A stretch of DNA of 64,000 nt from Pseudopedobacter sp. (GCA_014378105.1 JACMOI010000052.1:1-64000); one strand, 5' to 3'; shown: positions 18,824 to 29,011, counted from the first letter of the stretch. Notes: generated by a model from the sequence alone, not told the origin. Translations and numbers: made by a program.

Positions 18824-21823
18824 TTACAACTTACGTTTTACTTCAACTTGTTCGTAGGCTTCAACAATGTCTCCAACTTGGATATCGTTATAACCTTTGA
18901 TATTCAATCCACACTCGTAACCTCTATTCACTTCTTTCACATCGTCTTTGAATCGTTTTAACGATTCTAACTCGCCTGTATAAACCACCACACCTTCACG
19001 TATAATCCTAATTTTATTGTTTCTATGAATAGTTCCATCTAGCACCATACAACCTGCAATAGTACCCACCTTGGTGATTTTGAAAGTCTCTCTGATTTCA
19101 ACGTTGGCAATAATTTTCTCTTCGAATTCTGGCGCCAACATGCCTTCCATCGCTGCTTTAATTTCGTCGATAGCTTTGTAGATAATAGAATATAATCTTA
19201 CATCAATTTCTTCTGCCTCTGCTAATTTACGAGCACCTGCTGATGGACGAACTTGGAAACCAATAATGATTGCATCTGAAGCAGTTGCTAATAATACATC
19301 GGATTCTGAAATAGGACCAACCGCTTTATGAACAATTTTAACCTGAATTTCTTCAGTAGATAATTTCTGTAATGAATCTGATAGTGCTTCCACAGAACCA
19401 TCCACGTCACCTTTAATGATGATGTTCAACTCCTTAAAGTTACCAATCGCTAAACGACGACCAATTTCATCTAAAGTAATGTGTTTCTGAGTTCTTAAAC
19501 CTTGCTCACGTTTTAGTTGTAAACGCTTGTTTGCGATTTCACGAGCTTCTGGCTCACTTTCCACGCCATTGAATCTATCTCCAGCTTGTGGCGCTCCCTG
19601 GAAGCCTAAGACTTGTACTGGTGCCGCTGGGCCAGCTTCTTCTACTCTATTTCCTCTTTCGTTATACAAAGCTTTCACTCTTCCGCTATAAGAACCAGCT
19701 AAAATTGGATCTCCAACTCTAAGTGTTCCTGCCTCTACCAAAACAGTTGCAACGTAACCTCTACCCTTATCTAATTGAGCTTCAATTACGGTTCCTACCG
19801 CTCTCTTATTTGGATTTGCTTTTAGCTCTAATAATTCAGCTTCTAATAATACTTTTTCTAATAATTTATCAATGTTCATCCCTGATTTAGCAGAAATTTC
19901 TTGAGTTTGGTATTTACCTCCCCATTCTTCTACTAAGATGTTCATTGCTGATAATTGCTCACGAATTTTATCAGGATTTGCACCCGGCTTATCCATTTTA
20001 TTGAAAGCAAAAACCATGGGTAGATTTGCTGCTAAAGCGTGATTAATTGCTTCAGTGGTTTGTGGCATCACTGTATCATCCGCAGCAATTACAATAATTG
20101 CAACGTCAGTAACTTTAGCTCCACGAGCTCTCATCGCTGTAAATGCCTCGTGACCTGGAGTATCTAAAAAAGTAATACTTTTATCTTCATCAACAACCAC
20201 CTCATAAGCACCAATGTGTTGCGTAATTCCACCCGCTTCACCAGCAATTACATTTGCTTTACGAACAAAATCTAGTAAAGATGTTTTACCATGATCTACG
20301 TGACCCATTACCGTAACAATTGGTGAACGTGGAATTAAATCCCCTTCTATATCCGCTTGCTCCAGATTAATCTCTTCATCCTCTGCCCCAACGAATTGGA
20401 TTTCATAACCAAATTCATCAGCAACAATTGTTAAAGTCTCCGCATCCAATCTTTGATTGATTGACACGAATAAACCCAAGCTCATGCAAGTTGCAATAAC
20501 TTCGTTAACTGATACATCCATCATGGTCGCCAACTCATTTGCAGTAACAAACTCTGTTGTCTTCAACACTTTAGATTCCATATCCTCAGCCATTGCTCTT
20601 TCCTCGGCACCTGCAGCTACATCATCACGTTTTTGACGACGTAATTTAGAACGTTGCGCAAATTTACCAGATTTACCAGCACCACTTAGTCTAGCTAATG
20701 TAGCTTTAATTTGATCTTGTATTTCCTTATCAGTAGGCTCGGCCTTTGGAGGAACAGGTTGTCCTCTTTTATGTGGAGGTCTTCCACCTTTATCGTTGCT
20801 TCTGTTATTACTATTGTTTCCTCCAGTATTTGGTGTATTTGGACGGTTTACACCGGCACCTGGATTACCTTGGCCACTTTGTCCGGGAGTAAATCCTCCA
20901 GGACGACCACCTTGTCCTTCTTGCGATGGTTTACGTTTCCGTTTTCTCTTATTATCTGCGGTATTTGGATTGGATGAAGAAGCAACTGGTTGATCTTTCT
21001 TTTTGTTAACTGGTAGCTCAATTCTGCCGATAACTTTTGGACCACTTAATTGTTTAGCTTTTGCTCTAATTATTTCATTATCCTCGTCTGCTGCTGGAGC
21101 AGTCGCGAGTTTAATGGTAGGCTCTTCCTTTTTAGGAGCTTCTGCGACTGGTTGCGTCGCTTTCTGAGTTTCTTTATCTTCCTCTAATTTTGATTCAACA
21201 AGTTTAGGAGTCTTTTTAATTTCTTCTACTTTCGGTTCAACAGCTTTAGGAACTTCTTTTACTACTTCTGGCTCTACAGTTTTTGGAGCTTCTTTGGCTT
21301 CCTCTACTTTTGGCACAACAGGTTTAGGAGTTTCTTTTACAACTTCTTCAACCTTAGTTTTCCTGTCAGGACGTGTTTTTGAATTTAGGCTGGCTAAGTC
21401 TATTTTACCTACAATTTTAACACCAGGACTAGTTTCTGAACTTATTGAAGCAGGTTTTACCTCTGGCTCTTTTTCCGCTGGGACGAAGGCAGGTGCTGTT
21501 GATCCTGTATTTTTAATCAGGATTTCTTCTGGCTCTTCTTCTTGCTTTAAAGCTGAGGTATGATGCGTATCATTACTATCAATAACAATGTTTACGTCAT
21601 CACGACGAATTTTGCCAATAACAATACTCTTAGCCTCTTCTTTGAGGATCTTATCTCCCTGATATTCTTTCAAAAGATCGTTATACATATCACTTGTTAG
21701 CTTTGTATTTGGACGAGCTTCCACCTTAAAGCCTTTTCCGTTCAAAAACTCAGCTATTGTACCGATACCAATATTCAGCTCTTTCGCAACTTTTAATATT
21801 CCTAAATTTTTGTCTTCTGACAT
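18824..21823 (-). CDS. infB: Translation initiation factor IF-2
   Basis: The GTPase that brings fMet-tRNA to the 30S subunit and promotes subunit joining. At 999 aa it has a Bacteroidota-style long N-terminal half: a small IF2-N domain (GILKVAKELNIGIGTIAEFLNGKG), a Pro/Lys/Glu-rich imperfect-repeat linker (about residues 150-240), then a Gly/Asn/Arg-rich stretch. The GTPase has GHVDHGKTSL (near 507), DTPGHEAF and FNKMDKP, and domains II-IV follow to the end. It is the last gene of the rimP-nusA-infB operon. Several overlapping ORFs around 20711-21563 are shadows of its biased linker. Confidence 0.98.
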   Translation of the reverse strand: MSEDKNLGILKVAKELNIGIGTIAEFLNGKGFKVEARPNTKLTSDMYNDLLKEYQGDKILKEEAKSIVIGKIRRDDVNIVIDSNDTHHTSALKQEEEPEEILIKNTGSTAPAFVPAEKEPEVKPASISSETSPGVKIVGKIDLASLNSKTRPDRKTKVEEVVKETPKPVVPKVEEAKEAPKTVEPEVVKEVPKAVEPKVEEIKKTPKLVESKLEEDKETQKATQPVAEAPKKEEPTIKLATAPAADEDNEIIRAKAKQLSGPKVIGRIELPVNKKKDQPVASSSNPNTADNKRKRKRKPSQEGQGGRPGGFTPGQSGQGNPGAGVNRPNTPNTGGNNSNNRSNDKGGRPPHKRGQPVPPKAEPTDKEIQDQIKATLARLSGAGKSGKFAQRSKLRRQKRDDVAAGAEERAMAEDMESKVLKTTEFVTANELATMMDVSVNEVIATCMSLGLFVSINQRLDAETLTIVADEFGYEIQFVGAEDEEINLEQADIEGDLIPRSPIVTVMGHVDHGKTSLLDFVRKANVIAGEAGGITQHIGAYEVVVDEDKSITFLDTPGHEAFTAMRARGAKVTDVAIIVIAADDTVMPQTTEAINHALAANLPMVFAFNKMDKPGANPDKIREQLSAMNILVEEWGGKYQTQEISAKSGMNIDKLLEKVLLEAELLELKANPNKRAVGTVIEAQLDKGRGYVATVLVEAGTLRVGDPILAGSYSGRVKALYNERGNRVEEAGPAAPVQVLGFQGAPQAGDRFNGVESEPEAREIANKRLQLKREQGLRTQKHITLDEIGRRLAIGNFKELNIIIKGDVDGSVEALSDSLQKLSTEEIQVKIVHKAVGPISESDVLLATASDAIIIGFQVRPSAGARKLAEAEEIDVRLYSIIYKAIDEIKAAMEGMLAPEFEEKIIANVEIRETFKITKVGTIAGCMVLDGTIHRNNKIRIIREGVVVYTGELESLKRFKDDVKEVNRGYECGLNIKGYNDIQVGDIVEAYEQVEVKRKL

Positions 21824-21884
21824 TTACTCTTTTCTTTCTAAGCTATATTTATACAAAAGTACGTTTAATACTACAAAACAAAAA

Positions 21885-23120
21885 TTATTCGAACTCAGAA
21901 CGTAAAATTCCAAGAACCTCTTCTATTGTTTCAACTTCTAAGTCGGTACGTTTTACCAAATCAGTAGCAGAAAGTGCTAAAACACTTTTCGCAGTATCTA
22001 AACCTATTTTCTTAAATTCATCAATTATCCAGCTATCGATTTCATCTGAAAATTCTTCTAAATCGACATCTTCTTCTTCTTCAGTAGATTCACGGTAAAC
22101 ATCAATTTCGTAACCAGTTAATTTTCCAGCCAATTTGATGTTATGCCCACCACGACCAATTGCCAATGAAACCTGATCTGGCTTCAAGTAAACAGCAGCT
22201 CTCATGGTTTCATCATCTAATTTAATAGAAGTAATTTTAGCCGGCGAAAGTGCCCTGGTAATATATAAAGAGATATTATTTGTAAAATTGATTACATCAA
22301 TATTTTCATTTCTTAATTCTCTCACGATTCCATGAATACGAGAACCTTTCATTCCCACACAAGCTCCAACAGGGTCAATTCTATCATCGTAAGATTCAAC
22401 CGCAACTTTCGCTCTTTCACCTGGTTCGCGAACAATTTTCTTGATGGTAATTAATCCATCAAAAATTTCAGGAACTTCTAATTCAAATAATCTTTGTAAA
22501 AATTCTGGTGCTGTTCTAGAGATGATAATTCTAGGATTGCTATTCAGCATTTCTACTTTATAAACAACCGCTCTAACTGAATCTCCTTTTTTGAAATAAT
22601 CAGCAGGAATTTGTTCTGTCTTTGGCAAAATCAACTCGTTTCCTTCATCATCTAAAACCAAAGTTTCTTTTTTCCAAACCTGATAAACTTCACCGGTTAC
22701 AATTTCACCTACTCTATCTTTATAGTTTTTGAAAATTTCGTCTTTCTCTAATTCTAAAATTTTAGAAACTAAAGTTTGACGAGCGGCTAAAATTGCTCTT
22801 CTACCAAAACTCTCTAAAGTGATTTGCTCAATAAAATCATCTCCAACTTCTAAATCAGCATCAATTTTATGAACATCAGCCACTTCAATTTCTAAATCGT
22901 CATCCTCAGAAAAACCATCTTCCATTACTGTTCTAGTTCTCCAAATCTCTAAGTCACCGTTATCTGGGTTCACGATCACATCACAGTTTTCGTCAGTGCC
23001 AAAACGCTTACGTAACATGCTTCGGAATACTTCTTCCAAAACGCTAATTACCGTTGGTCTGTCAATATTCTTGAAGTCTTTAAACTCCTGAAAAGAATCA
23101 ATTAAATTAATGCTGCTCAT
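21885..23120 (-). CDS. nusA: Transcription termination/antitermination factor NusA
   Basis: An RNA polymerase-associated protein that modulates pausing, termination and antitermination. The N-terminal domain (NLIDSFQEFKDFKNIDRPTVISVLEEVFRSMLRKRFG) binds polymerase; an S1 domain (EIVTGEVYQV...) and two KH domains follow, with DPVGACVGMKGSRIHGIVREL and VSLAIGRGGHNIKLAGKLTGYEIDVY being the GxxG-type KH loops. The acidic C-terminal part is short compared with E. coli NusA, as is usual outside Proteobacteria. It lies between rimP (36-base gap) and infB (61-base gap). Confidence 0.97.
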   Translation of the reverse strand: MSSINLIDSFQEFKDFKNIDRPTVISVLEEVFRSMLRKRFGTDENCDVIVNPDNGDLEIWRTRTVMEDGFSEDDDLEIEVADVHKIDADLEVGDDFIEQITLESFGRRAILAARQTLVSKILELEKDEIFKNYKDRVGEIVTGEVYQVWKKETLVLDDEGNELILPKTEQIPADYFKKGDSVRAVVYKVEMLNSNPRIIISRTAPEFLQRLFELEVPEIFDGLITIKKIVREPGERAKVAVESYDDRIDPVGACVGMKGSRIHGIVRELRNENIDVINFTNNISLYITRALSPAKITSIKLDDETMRAAVYLKPDQVSLAIGRGGHNIKLAGKLTGYEIDVYRESTEEEEDVDLEEFSDEIDSWIIDEFKKIGLDTAKSVLALSATDLVKRTDLEVETIEEVLGILRSEFE

Positions 23121-23156
23121 TTTGTGCGATTAATATTTTCTAAATTCATGCTGTTT

Positions 23157-23624
23157 TTATTTGAATGATACTCCAACTTTTACCTCAGAGATTTCATTTT
23201 TATTGATTATTCTTTCTACTTCTTTTGCCTTTTTTCCCTTTTCTTTCACCATTTCATTAATGGTAATTGTGTCGCCTTCTTGACTTATCAAATTTCCTTC
23301 AAGTTGTTTGCCATCTTTTAATTTGATGATGAATACCCTCCCTACATTTTTTTTATACTGACGATCTAATAAAAGCGGCGTATCTAAACCCGGAGAGCTT
23401 ACTTCTAAATTATAAGCCTTATCAATTAAATTCTCTTCTTCTAAGTGAAACCCAACATGTCTACTCACCATAGCGCAATCATGAATCCCAACTCCTTCAT
23501 CTCCGTCTAACAAAATCATGATTTTGGAATTGTTAGCCACCTTAATCTCTACAATAAAAAGATCAGGTCTATCGGCTATTTTCTCCTCTATCAGTTCCCT
23601 AATTCTCTTTTCTACATTCATCAA
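23157..23624 (-). CDS. rimP: Ribosome maturation factor RimP
   Basis: A small cytoplasmic factor needed for 30S subunit maturation. The VEIKVANNSKIMILLDGDEGVGIHDCAMVSRHVGFHLEEE ... YNLEVSSPGLDTPL core is characteristic of RimP, and an SH3-like C-terminal domain follows (VFIIKLKDGKQLEGNLISQ). The length (155 aa) is normal. The start could be either of the two adjacent methionines. It is the first gene of the conserved rimP-nusA-infB operon, with its promoter confined to the short gap that also contains the upstream terminator. Confidence 0.95.
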   Translation of the reverse strand: MMNVEKRIRELIEEKIADRPDLFIVEIKVANNSKIMILLDGDEGVGIHDCAMVSRHVGFHLEEENLIDKAYNLEVSSPGLDTPLLLDRQYKKNVGRVFIIKLKDGKQLEGNLISQEGDTITINEMVKEKGKKAKEVERIINKNEISEVKVGVSFK

Positions 23625-23643
23625 TTCGAATTTTGGTAAATAA

Positions 23644-23670
23644 AAAGAGGGGACAATAGGTCCCCTCTTT
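23644..23670 (-). terminator. Strong terminator after the rhomboid gene
   Basis: A perfect 11-base stem AAAGAGGGGAC / GTCCCCTCTTT with a five-base loop, flanked on the minus strand by T-rich sequence. It separates the rhomboid/M14 operon from rimP, so rimP transcription must start in the few bases before or inside this hairpin or come from read-through. Confidence 0.88.
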
Positions 23671-23737
23671 CATTTTCTGTACGCAAATGTAACAAAAATA
23701 AATTTATTTCCAAGTATGCATCAAGATGATAAATTAA

Positions 23738-24364
23738 TTAAAAGAATGAATACCCGCCAGAAAGTTTAGATAAAAATATTTGGATAACCTGTGGATATAA
23801 AATAAACGTAATTAGGATTCCTGTAACTGCACCATAGAAGTGTGCATCATGATTAATTCCGTCATTAGATTTTCTGGCGGCATAAGAAGAATAAATCAAA
23901 TATAAAACACCAAAAACTACTGCTGGGATAGGAAATGGTATTGGAAATATAATTAGTTTATCTAATGGTGAAAACAAAATATAACTAAATAAAATGGCAC
24001 AAACTGCACCAGAAGCGCCTAAGCTATTGTACCAAAAATCATCTTTATGCTTTATTACTGTGGGCAAATCACTCAAAATTAAACTCACAATATAGAGTAA
24101 TGCAAACTGCCAATGACCTATAGTCTGCTCTAACTGGAAAGCAAAGAAAAAATAGGAAAGCATATTAAAAATCAGATGAGACCAATCTTTATGAACCATC
24201 CCACTAGTAATGAGCTGATAAATATTTTTACCTTTTGCCACACTATAAGGGTGAAGCATAAACTTGCCATAAGTGTCTGCATTATAAAACGCAAAAATAC
24301 TGGTTACGATGGTGAAAATAAATATAATAGAAGCTACTGGGGTAAGCTGTAAATAATCCTGCAT
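23738..24364 (-). CDS. Rhomboid family intramembrane serine protease
   Basis: A six-helix inner-membrane protease that cleaves transmembrane substrates. The catalytic serine lies in GASGAVCAILFSYI (GxSG motif) and the catalytic histidine in HDAHFYGAVTG in the last helices. The WSHLIFNMLSYFFFAFQLEQTIG segment holds the conserved His/Asn helix 2 pattern. The length (208 aa) is a compact rhomboid without extra domains. Only one base separates it from the upstream M14 peptidase stop, so the two are cotranscribed. Its substrates are unknown. Confidence 0.92.
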   Translation of the reverse strand: MQDYLQLTPVASIIFIFTIVTSIFAFYNADTYGKFMLHPYSVAKGKNIYQLITSGMVHKDWSHLIFNMLSYFFFAFQLEQTIGHWQFALLYIVSLILSDLPTVIKHKDDFWYNSLGASGAVCAILFSYILFSPLDKLIIFPIPFPIPAVVFGVLYLIYSSYAARKSNDGINHDAHFYGAVTGILITFILYPQVIQIFLSKLSGGYSFF

Positions 24365-24365
24365 T

Positions 24366-26111
24366 TTATTTTAAGTCTAGTTTTGTTTCTTGATTTAACC
24401 TGGAAACTGGGTAACGTAAAAATGTTTTCTCATAATAAGGTGAATGTTGGTAAACCCAATTTAATTGCGCTTGACTGCTGTTCTTCATTTTTTCGTCGGC
24501 CTGCACAGCCTTGTCTAATTGTTTTCTTAACTCTGGATTTTTTCTCAATAAATCAGCAGCTAAATCCTCGAAAACATAAGGTGAGAAATATTCCTTTTGT
24601 CCTAAAACAGCATCAAAAAAATTCCATGCAAAAAATGAATCTGTTGCTTGTGGTTCTAAAGTCTCCACAATGTATCTATTCGATTTTTGATTAGGATAAA
24701 TGATGTAATCTCCTTTGTAATATTTAATATTATTTTGAACTGTTTTAACTCTCACTCCACTATGATTATAGTGTCCTTCATAAGGCCTTTGAGATGTTTT
24801 ATAATCATCAATATAATATGAACTGACTTTTAATGTAGTGTCATGACTCAATTCTTTCATCTCTACATTATTTAGCTTTAAAAGCTGAATTGCTCTGTCC
24901 CATGCCTGTGGAATAATGTAAGCAAAAGGCTTTTCTACATTTATTGTAGCATCGTATTGATTAAATTGAGGGATTGGCTTAGTAAAAGGTTCTGATTCGT
25001 CATAATATAATCTGGGCTGTCCGCTAATTTCACTTGGCTTATGTTTTCCTTCGTATCCTTTAAAATTGATAGTTTTTGAAGAGTCCTTATTTAACTCCCA
25101 AGTTAAAGCAAAAACATTTTGTTTCTTAACATCATTATCAGCTTTTCGCTTGTTTTCAACTAATACAGTTGCATCGTTTGAAACCTTTTGAAGAATAATT
25201 TTTAAAAAATCAAAAGTCGCTTCTTCCCTTTTAGCGAAAGGTTTTAACATGTGTGTTTCGGTTATAAAACCTATCGTGTTATGTAAAGTAGTGTATCCTG
25301 TTGCATAACGAGGGGTTTCAAGAAAACCTGCAATTCCTGAGTCAGGAGTTTCGGCAATATGATCGACGTAGGGAGTAATCTCAAAATTCACTTTCGCCAT
25401 TTCTTGATACAAATGAGGAACTAAATTTTGAGTCATATATTTTGATAAAATAGGATTCAATTTATCTTTTTGAGTTTCTATCAATGTCATCACGTATTGA
25501 TAATCGGCCCCGTTACTGACATGAGTATCTACAAAAACCTCAGGATTCCAATCATTATAAATCTTCTGAAAAGCATAAGAATTTTTAGAATCAGTTTTAA
25601 TAAAATCTCTATTCAAATCTAAATTTTGCGCATTCCCTCTGAAACCATAACTCTCTGGTCCGTTTTGGTTGGCTCTTGAGTAACTCCCTCTATTTAAAGC
25701 ACCCCCAATATTGTAAAGAGGAATAATGATAATGACTACATTTTCTGGAAGAGCGTTATTTTTCAATAATTCTCTAGACAAAATCATACTTGCATCCACA
25801 CCTTCGGGTTCGCCCGGATGTATGCCATTGTTGATGAATAAAACTGCTTTATTTTTCTGGTGAATAGTCTTTGGATCGAATACTTTATTTTTAGAAAGCA
25901 CAATTAAATTTAATGGTTTACCAATATCTGTTAATCCATAATCTAAAATCTTAATTTGATTATAACTTGATGCTAGCTTTTGGTAGAAACTGATACACTC
26001 TTGATAAGTGGTTGTTCTTTGTCCTTTACTGAGCTCAAATGGAGTTTCCTGAGCGAACAGACTTCCTACTAAAAAAAAAGAAAAAAGAATAATTGAAAAA
26101 GTTTTTTTCAT
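24366..26111 (-). CDS. Secreted M14 family zinc carboxypeptidase
   Basis: An exported metallo-carboxypeptidase of 581 aa with a signal peptide (MKKTFSIILFSFFLVGSLFAQ). The zinc-binding HPGEPEG motif (His and Glu), the second histidine in FVDTHVSNG and the likely catalytic glutamate in GFITETHML are all present, so it should be active. The C-terminal 250 residues have no recognisable motif and may be an accessory domain. There is no T9SS sorting domain. It is followed immediately by the rhomboid gene. Confidence 0.88.
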   Translation of the reverse strand: MKKTFSIILFSFFLVGSLFAQETPFELSKGQRTTTYQECISFYQKLASSYNQIKILDYGLTDIGKPLNLIVLSKNKVFDPKTIHQKNKAVLFINNGIHPGEPEGVDASMILSRELLKNNALPENVVIIIIPLYNIGGALNRGSYSRANQNGPESYGFRGNAQNLDLNRDFIKTDSKNSYAFQKIYNDWNPEVFVDTHVSNGADYQYVMTLIETQKDKLNPILSKYMTQNLVPHLYQEMAKVNFEITPYVDHIAETPDSGIAGFLETPRYATGYTTLHNTIGFITETHMLKPFAKREEATFDFLKIILQKVSNDATVLVENKRKADNDVKKQNVFALTWELNKDSSKTINFKGYEGKHKPSEISGQPRLYYDESEPFTKPIPQFNQYDATINVEKPFAYIIPQAWDRAIQLLKLNNVEMKELSHDTTLKVSSYYIDDYKTSQRPYEGHYNHSGVRVKTVQNNIKYYKGDYIIYPNQKSNRYIVETLEPQATDSFFAWNFFDAVLGQKEYFSPYVFEDLAADLLRKNPELRKQLDKAVQADEKMKNSSQAQLNWVYQHSPYYEKTFLRYPVSRLNQETKLDLK

Positions 26112-26141
26112 AACAAAAAAGCTTGGTTGTCAAAAGTATAA

Positions 26142-26378
26142 TTATTCAACAAGCTTATCTATTTCTGCTGCTAATTTTCTATCCTTATCAGTTATTTTAT
26201 TACCTGCATCATGCGTTGAAAGTTTGATTTCAACTTTATTGTACACATTACTCCAATTTGGATGGTGATCCATCTTTTCTGCAATTAAAGCCACTTTATT
26301 CATAAAAGACCAAGCTTCTATAAAATTCTTAAAAGTGAATGTTTGTGTTAATTCGTGATTTTCTTCTTTCCAACTCAT
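26142..26378 (-). CDS. phhB: 4a-hydroxytetrahydrobiopterin dehydratase (pterin-4a-carbinolamine dehydratase)
   Basis: Regenerates dihydrobiopterin after aromatic amino acid hydroxylation. At 78 aa it is the short form common in Bacteroidota. The core [37 protein letters not shown] contains the catalytic HHPNW and the STHDAG motifs. No aromatic hydroxylase is in the window. Its start overlaps the YjbR gene stop by four bases, and the M14 gene follows after 30 bases. Confidence 0.9.
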   Translation of the reverse strand: MSWKEENHELTQTFTFKNFIEAWSFMNKVALIAEKMDHHPNWSNVYNKVEIKLSTHDAGNKITDKDRKLAAEIDKLVE

Positions 26379-26728
26379 ATTTCATTAATTTGCTTTTGTA
26401 CTATTTTTGGAAGGCTTTTAAAAACTAAATCGTAAGAATGATCTATTATTTCTTCTAAAAGCTTCCCAGATAAACTTCCATTGTAATATACGGTATTCCA
26501 ATGCTTCTTGTTCATGTGAAAGCCTGGAATAATTTCTGAAAATTTTTCTCGAAGTTCTATTGCTTTATCAGGATCACATTTAGCATTAAAACTTATTGAT
26601 TTTTCAAGACTTGTTAAAATGAATATTTTATCGTTGACTTTAAAAACTAAAGTGTCTTCTCCAAAAGGTAACCCTTCTGTCGCCCCAGATTTAGATAAAC
26701 AATATTCTCTGAGGCTTTCGATATTCAT
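26375..26728 (-). CDS. MmcQ/YjbR family protein
   Basis: A 117-aa cytoplasmic protein. It begins with [36 protein letters not shown] and carries [17 protein letters not shown], both diagnostic of the MmcQ/YjbR family. The family fold resembles double-wing DNA-binding motifs, but a biological role is not established. It lies in an operon between a beta-barrel protein gene and the pterin dehydratase, overlapping the latter by four bases. Confidence 0.88.
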   Translation of the reverse strand: MNIESLREYCLSKSGATEGLPFGEDTLVFKVNDKIFILTSLEKSISFNAKCDPDKAIELREKFSEIIPGFHMNKKHWNTVYYNGSLSGKLLEEIIDHSYDLVFKSLPKIVQKQINEI

Positions 26729-26738
26729 TTATAGATCA

Positions 26739-27482
26739 TTAACGGTAATACAATCCCTTAGGACCAAAAAGGTATTTGATAGAAAAACTAAATGAAGTAT
26801 ATGCGTCATTTAGTTTATTAGAAAAATAACTTGGATCATTATTATAACCATCTAGATCATCAGACAAAGTATATACAAGCTTATAATCTATTCCCAATAC
26901 AACTTTAGGCTCTTGATAAGAGTTATAGATATTTATGAAATAACCTATTGAAAATGGTAGTGAAATAACTCCACTAAATTTACTCTTACCTAAATCATGA
27001 CTATTTTCTCTACGTGGGAAAGCTGTTGACCCAAAATCCGAAACATTGTTGGAACCATTGATTAATCCCAAACCAAGTCCTACATTTAAATTTCTAAAAG
27101 AATACAAAAATGGGGTTGATGAAAAATCTACAAATTGACCAACACTTACTTTTCCTTTGAATTCAATTGCACTAAAATTGGATATGTAAGCTCTATTATA
27201 TTTATCCGCTTCTTGCCTAATAGAAATTTTATCATAGGAAATTCCTGCATTAATAAATGGTGTAAAATAGTAATCTAATGATCCTCCAAAAGTTTTATTA
27301 TCAGCTATAACATAAGTATCCTTTGCCACATACCCAGGAATAGTAGTACTTGGTCCATAACTTAACCCAGTATAAGGTTTTGTCAGGCCTCCATTTACGC
27401 CAATAGCTATCCTACTAAAATTAGCTTGAGAATACGATTTTATTGACCCAAAAAGTAAAAGAATAAAGATTAATTTTTTCAA
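26739..27482 (-). CDS. Predicted outer-membrane beta-barrel protein
   Basis: A 247-aa exported protein with a signal peptide (MKKLIFILLLFGSIKSYSQ). Alternating aromatic/polar strands (AIGVNGGLTKPYTGLSYGPS, GGSLDYYFTPFINAGISYDKI, LNVGLGLGLINGS, IGYFINIYNSY, SFSIKYLFGPKG) suggest an eight- to ten-strand barrel of the OmpX/OmpW-like type. I do not recognise the specific family. It heads the operon with yjbR, phhB, M14 and rhomboid genes and is divergent from pepT. Confidence 0.7.
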   Translation of the reverse strand: MKKLIFILLLFGSIKSYSQANFSRIAIGVNGGLTKPYTGLSYGPSTTIPGYVAKDTYVIADNKTFGGSLDYYFTPFINAGISYDKISIRQEADKYNRAYISNFSAIEFKGKVSVGQFVDFSSTPFLYSFRNLNVGLGLGLINGSNNVSDFGSTAFPRRENSHDLGKSKFSGVISLPFSIGYFINIYNSYQEPKVVLGIDYKLVYTLSDDLDGYNNDPSYFSNKLNDAYTSFSFSIKYLFGPKGLYYR

Positions 27483-27610
27483 CTTTTAAATTATCTAGAT
27501 AAAAAAATAGCTACTTATTGAAAACAAAAACTATCTATTACTTTATTTGTCTTTCAACCATTTGGGCATAAAATTATTTTAAATTATTCGCTTATCAAAA
27601 TCTTAAATAA

Positions 27611-28855
27611 ATGAAGTTCAATTATACAGTAAAAAATCGCTTTTTAAAGTACGTTAAAATAGATACCCAATCCGATCCGTCTTCTATAACAATTCCATCT
27701 ACTTTGAAACAAAGAAACCTTTCCGAAATTTTGGTAAAAGAATTATTAGAATTGGGTATTTCTGATGCTCATTTAGATGATTTAGGATACGTATACGCGA
27801 CTATTCCTTCAAACGTTCAGAAAAATGTTCCAGTAATTTGTTTCTGTTCTCATGTAGATACCTCTCCTGATTGTAGCGGAGAAAATGTAAAACCTATTGT
27901 TCACGAAGATTATAAAGGTCAAGATTTAATTTTACCTATTGACCCAACTGTAATTCTAAGAAAAGAAGAACACCCAGATTTAGTTTTTCAAATCGGAAAT
28001 GACATCATCACTGCATCAGGAGATACACTTTTAGGGGCTGATAATAAAGCTGGACTTGCTGAAATTATGGATGCGGCTTTTCATTTAATGTCAAATCCTG
28101 AGATAAAACACGGCGAAATAAAAATCCTTTTTACACCAGATGAAGAAATCGGAAGAGGAGTAAACCATGTGGATATTAAAAAATTAGAAGCTGATTTTGG
28201 CTATACCATAGATGGTGAAACTCTAGGTTCCTATGAAGATGAAACTTTTTCTGCAGATGGAATGAGCATTGTAATCAACGGTATAAGTGCTCACCCAGGT
28301 TTTGCAAAAGGAAAAATGGAAAGTGCTATTAAAATTACAGGTGAAATTATTGCTGCTTTACCAAAAAACAAACTATCTCCAGAAAGTACTTCGGGAAAAG
28401 ATGGCTTTATACACCCTGTTAATATTAGCGGACATGTAGAAAAAGCTCAAATCGATTTTATCATTAGAGATTTTGAAGATGAAAAATTAAAATCCCATGA
28501 GGATGCATTGAAAAACATTACGAATGAGATTCTAAAAAATTATCCGAATTCTACTGCTGAATTTAATATTACGGAGCAATATCGTAATATGAAAAAGATA
28601 ATAGCTCAGCATTCCCAAATAAGTGAATTTGCCTTAAAAGCTATTGAGAGATCTGGAATTAAGCCAAAGAAAAGAAGTATTCGTGGTGGAACGGATGGTT
28701 CGAGATTATCTTTTATGGGTTTGCCTTGTCCAAATATTTTTGCTGGTGAGCATGCTTTTCATGGGAAACAAGAGTGGGTTTCTGTTCAAGATATGGAAGC
28801 AGCGGTCAGAACTATCGTAAACTTAGTGATGATTTGGGAAGAGGAATCAATTTGA
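27611..28855 (+). CDS. pepT: Peptidase T (tripeptide aminopeptidase)
   Basis: A cytoplasmic di-zinc M20B aminopeptidase releasing the N-terminal residue from tripeptides. Zinc and catalytic residues are visible in FCSHVDTSPD, GADNKAGLAEI, TPDEEIGRG (the paired glutamates), IDGE and the C-terminal FAGEHAFHGKQEW. RGGTDGSRLSFMGLPCPN is also conserved. The length (414 aa) is standard. It is a single gene, divergent from the barrel operon and convergent with rarA across a repeat-containing gap. Confidence 0.95.
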   Translation: MKFNYTVKNRFLKYVKIDTQSDPSSITIPSTLKQRNLSEILVKELLELGISDAHLDDLGYVYATIPSNVQKNVPVICFCSHVDTSPDCSGENVKPIVHEDYKGQDLILPIDPTVILRKEEHPDLVFQIGNDIITASGDTLLGADNKAGLAEIMDAAFHLMSNPEIKHGEIKILFTPDEEIGRGVNHVDIKKLEADFGYTIDGETLGSYEDETFSADGMSIVINGISAHPGFAKGKMESAIKITGEIIAALPKNKLSPESTSGKDGFIHPVNISGHVEKAQIDFIIRDFEDEKLKSHEDALKNITNEILKNYPNSTAEFNITEQYRNMKKIIAQHSQISEFALKAIERSGIKPKKRSIRGGTDGSRLSFMGLPCPNIFAGEHAFHGKQEWVSVQDMEAAVRTIVNLVMIWEEESI

Positions 28856-28914
28856 AAATTGAGTGATTTGAAAATTTGAAGATTCTCAAATAAATTGATT
28901 CGCAAATGCTTGAG

Positions 28915-28998
28915 TTAAACAAACCCATTTGAAACGATAGCTCTCGATTTTTCATCGGGACTATAGCGAAAAGCGAGATTATCGTTTTTAACTAATGA
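28915..28998. repeat. Dispersed intergenic repeat, family 2, copy D
   Basis: Between the convergent pepT and rarA genes. The segment AAACCCATTTGAAACGATAG-CTCTCGATTTTT aligns with AAACCCAATGAAAACAATAG-TCTCTAATTTTT at 41491. It can also fold: AAACGATA..CTCTCG pairs with CGAGA..TATCGTTT, so it may double as a bidirectional terminator. No ORF is supported here. Confidence 0.5.
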
Positions 28999-29011
28999 TA
29001 GAGTAGTTTTT

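Noticed and set aside
20711-21563. Overlapping small ORFs within infB
   Set aside because: They arise from the repetitive Pro/Lys/Glu and Gly-rich coding of the IF-2 linker; none has a start context or family match.
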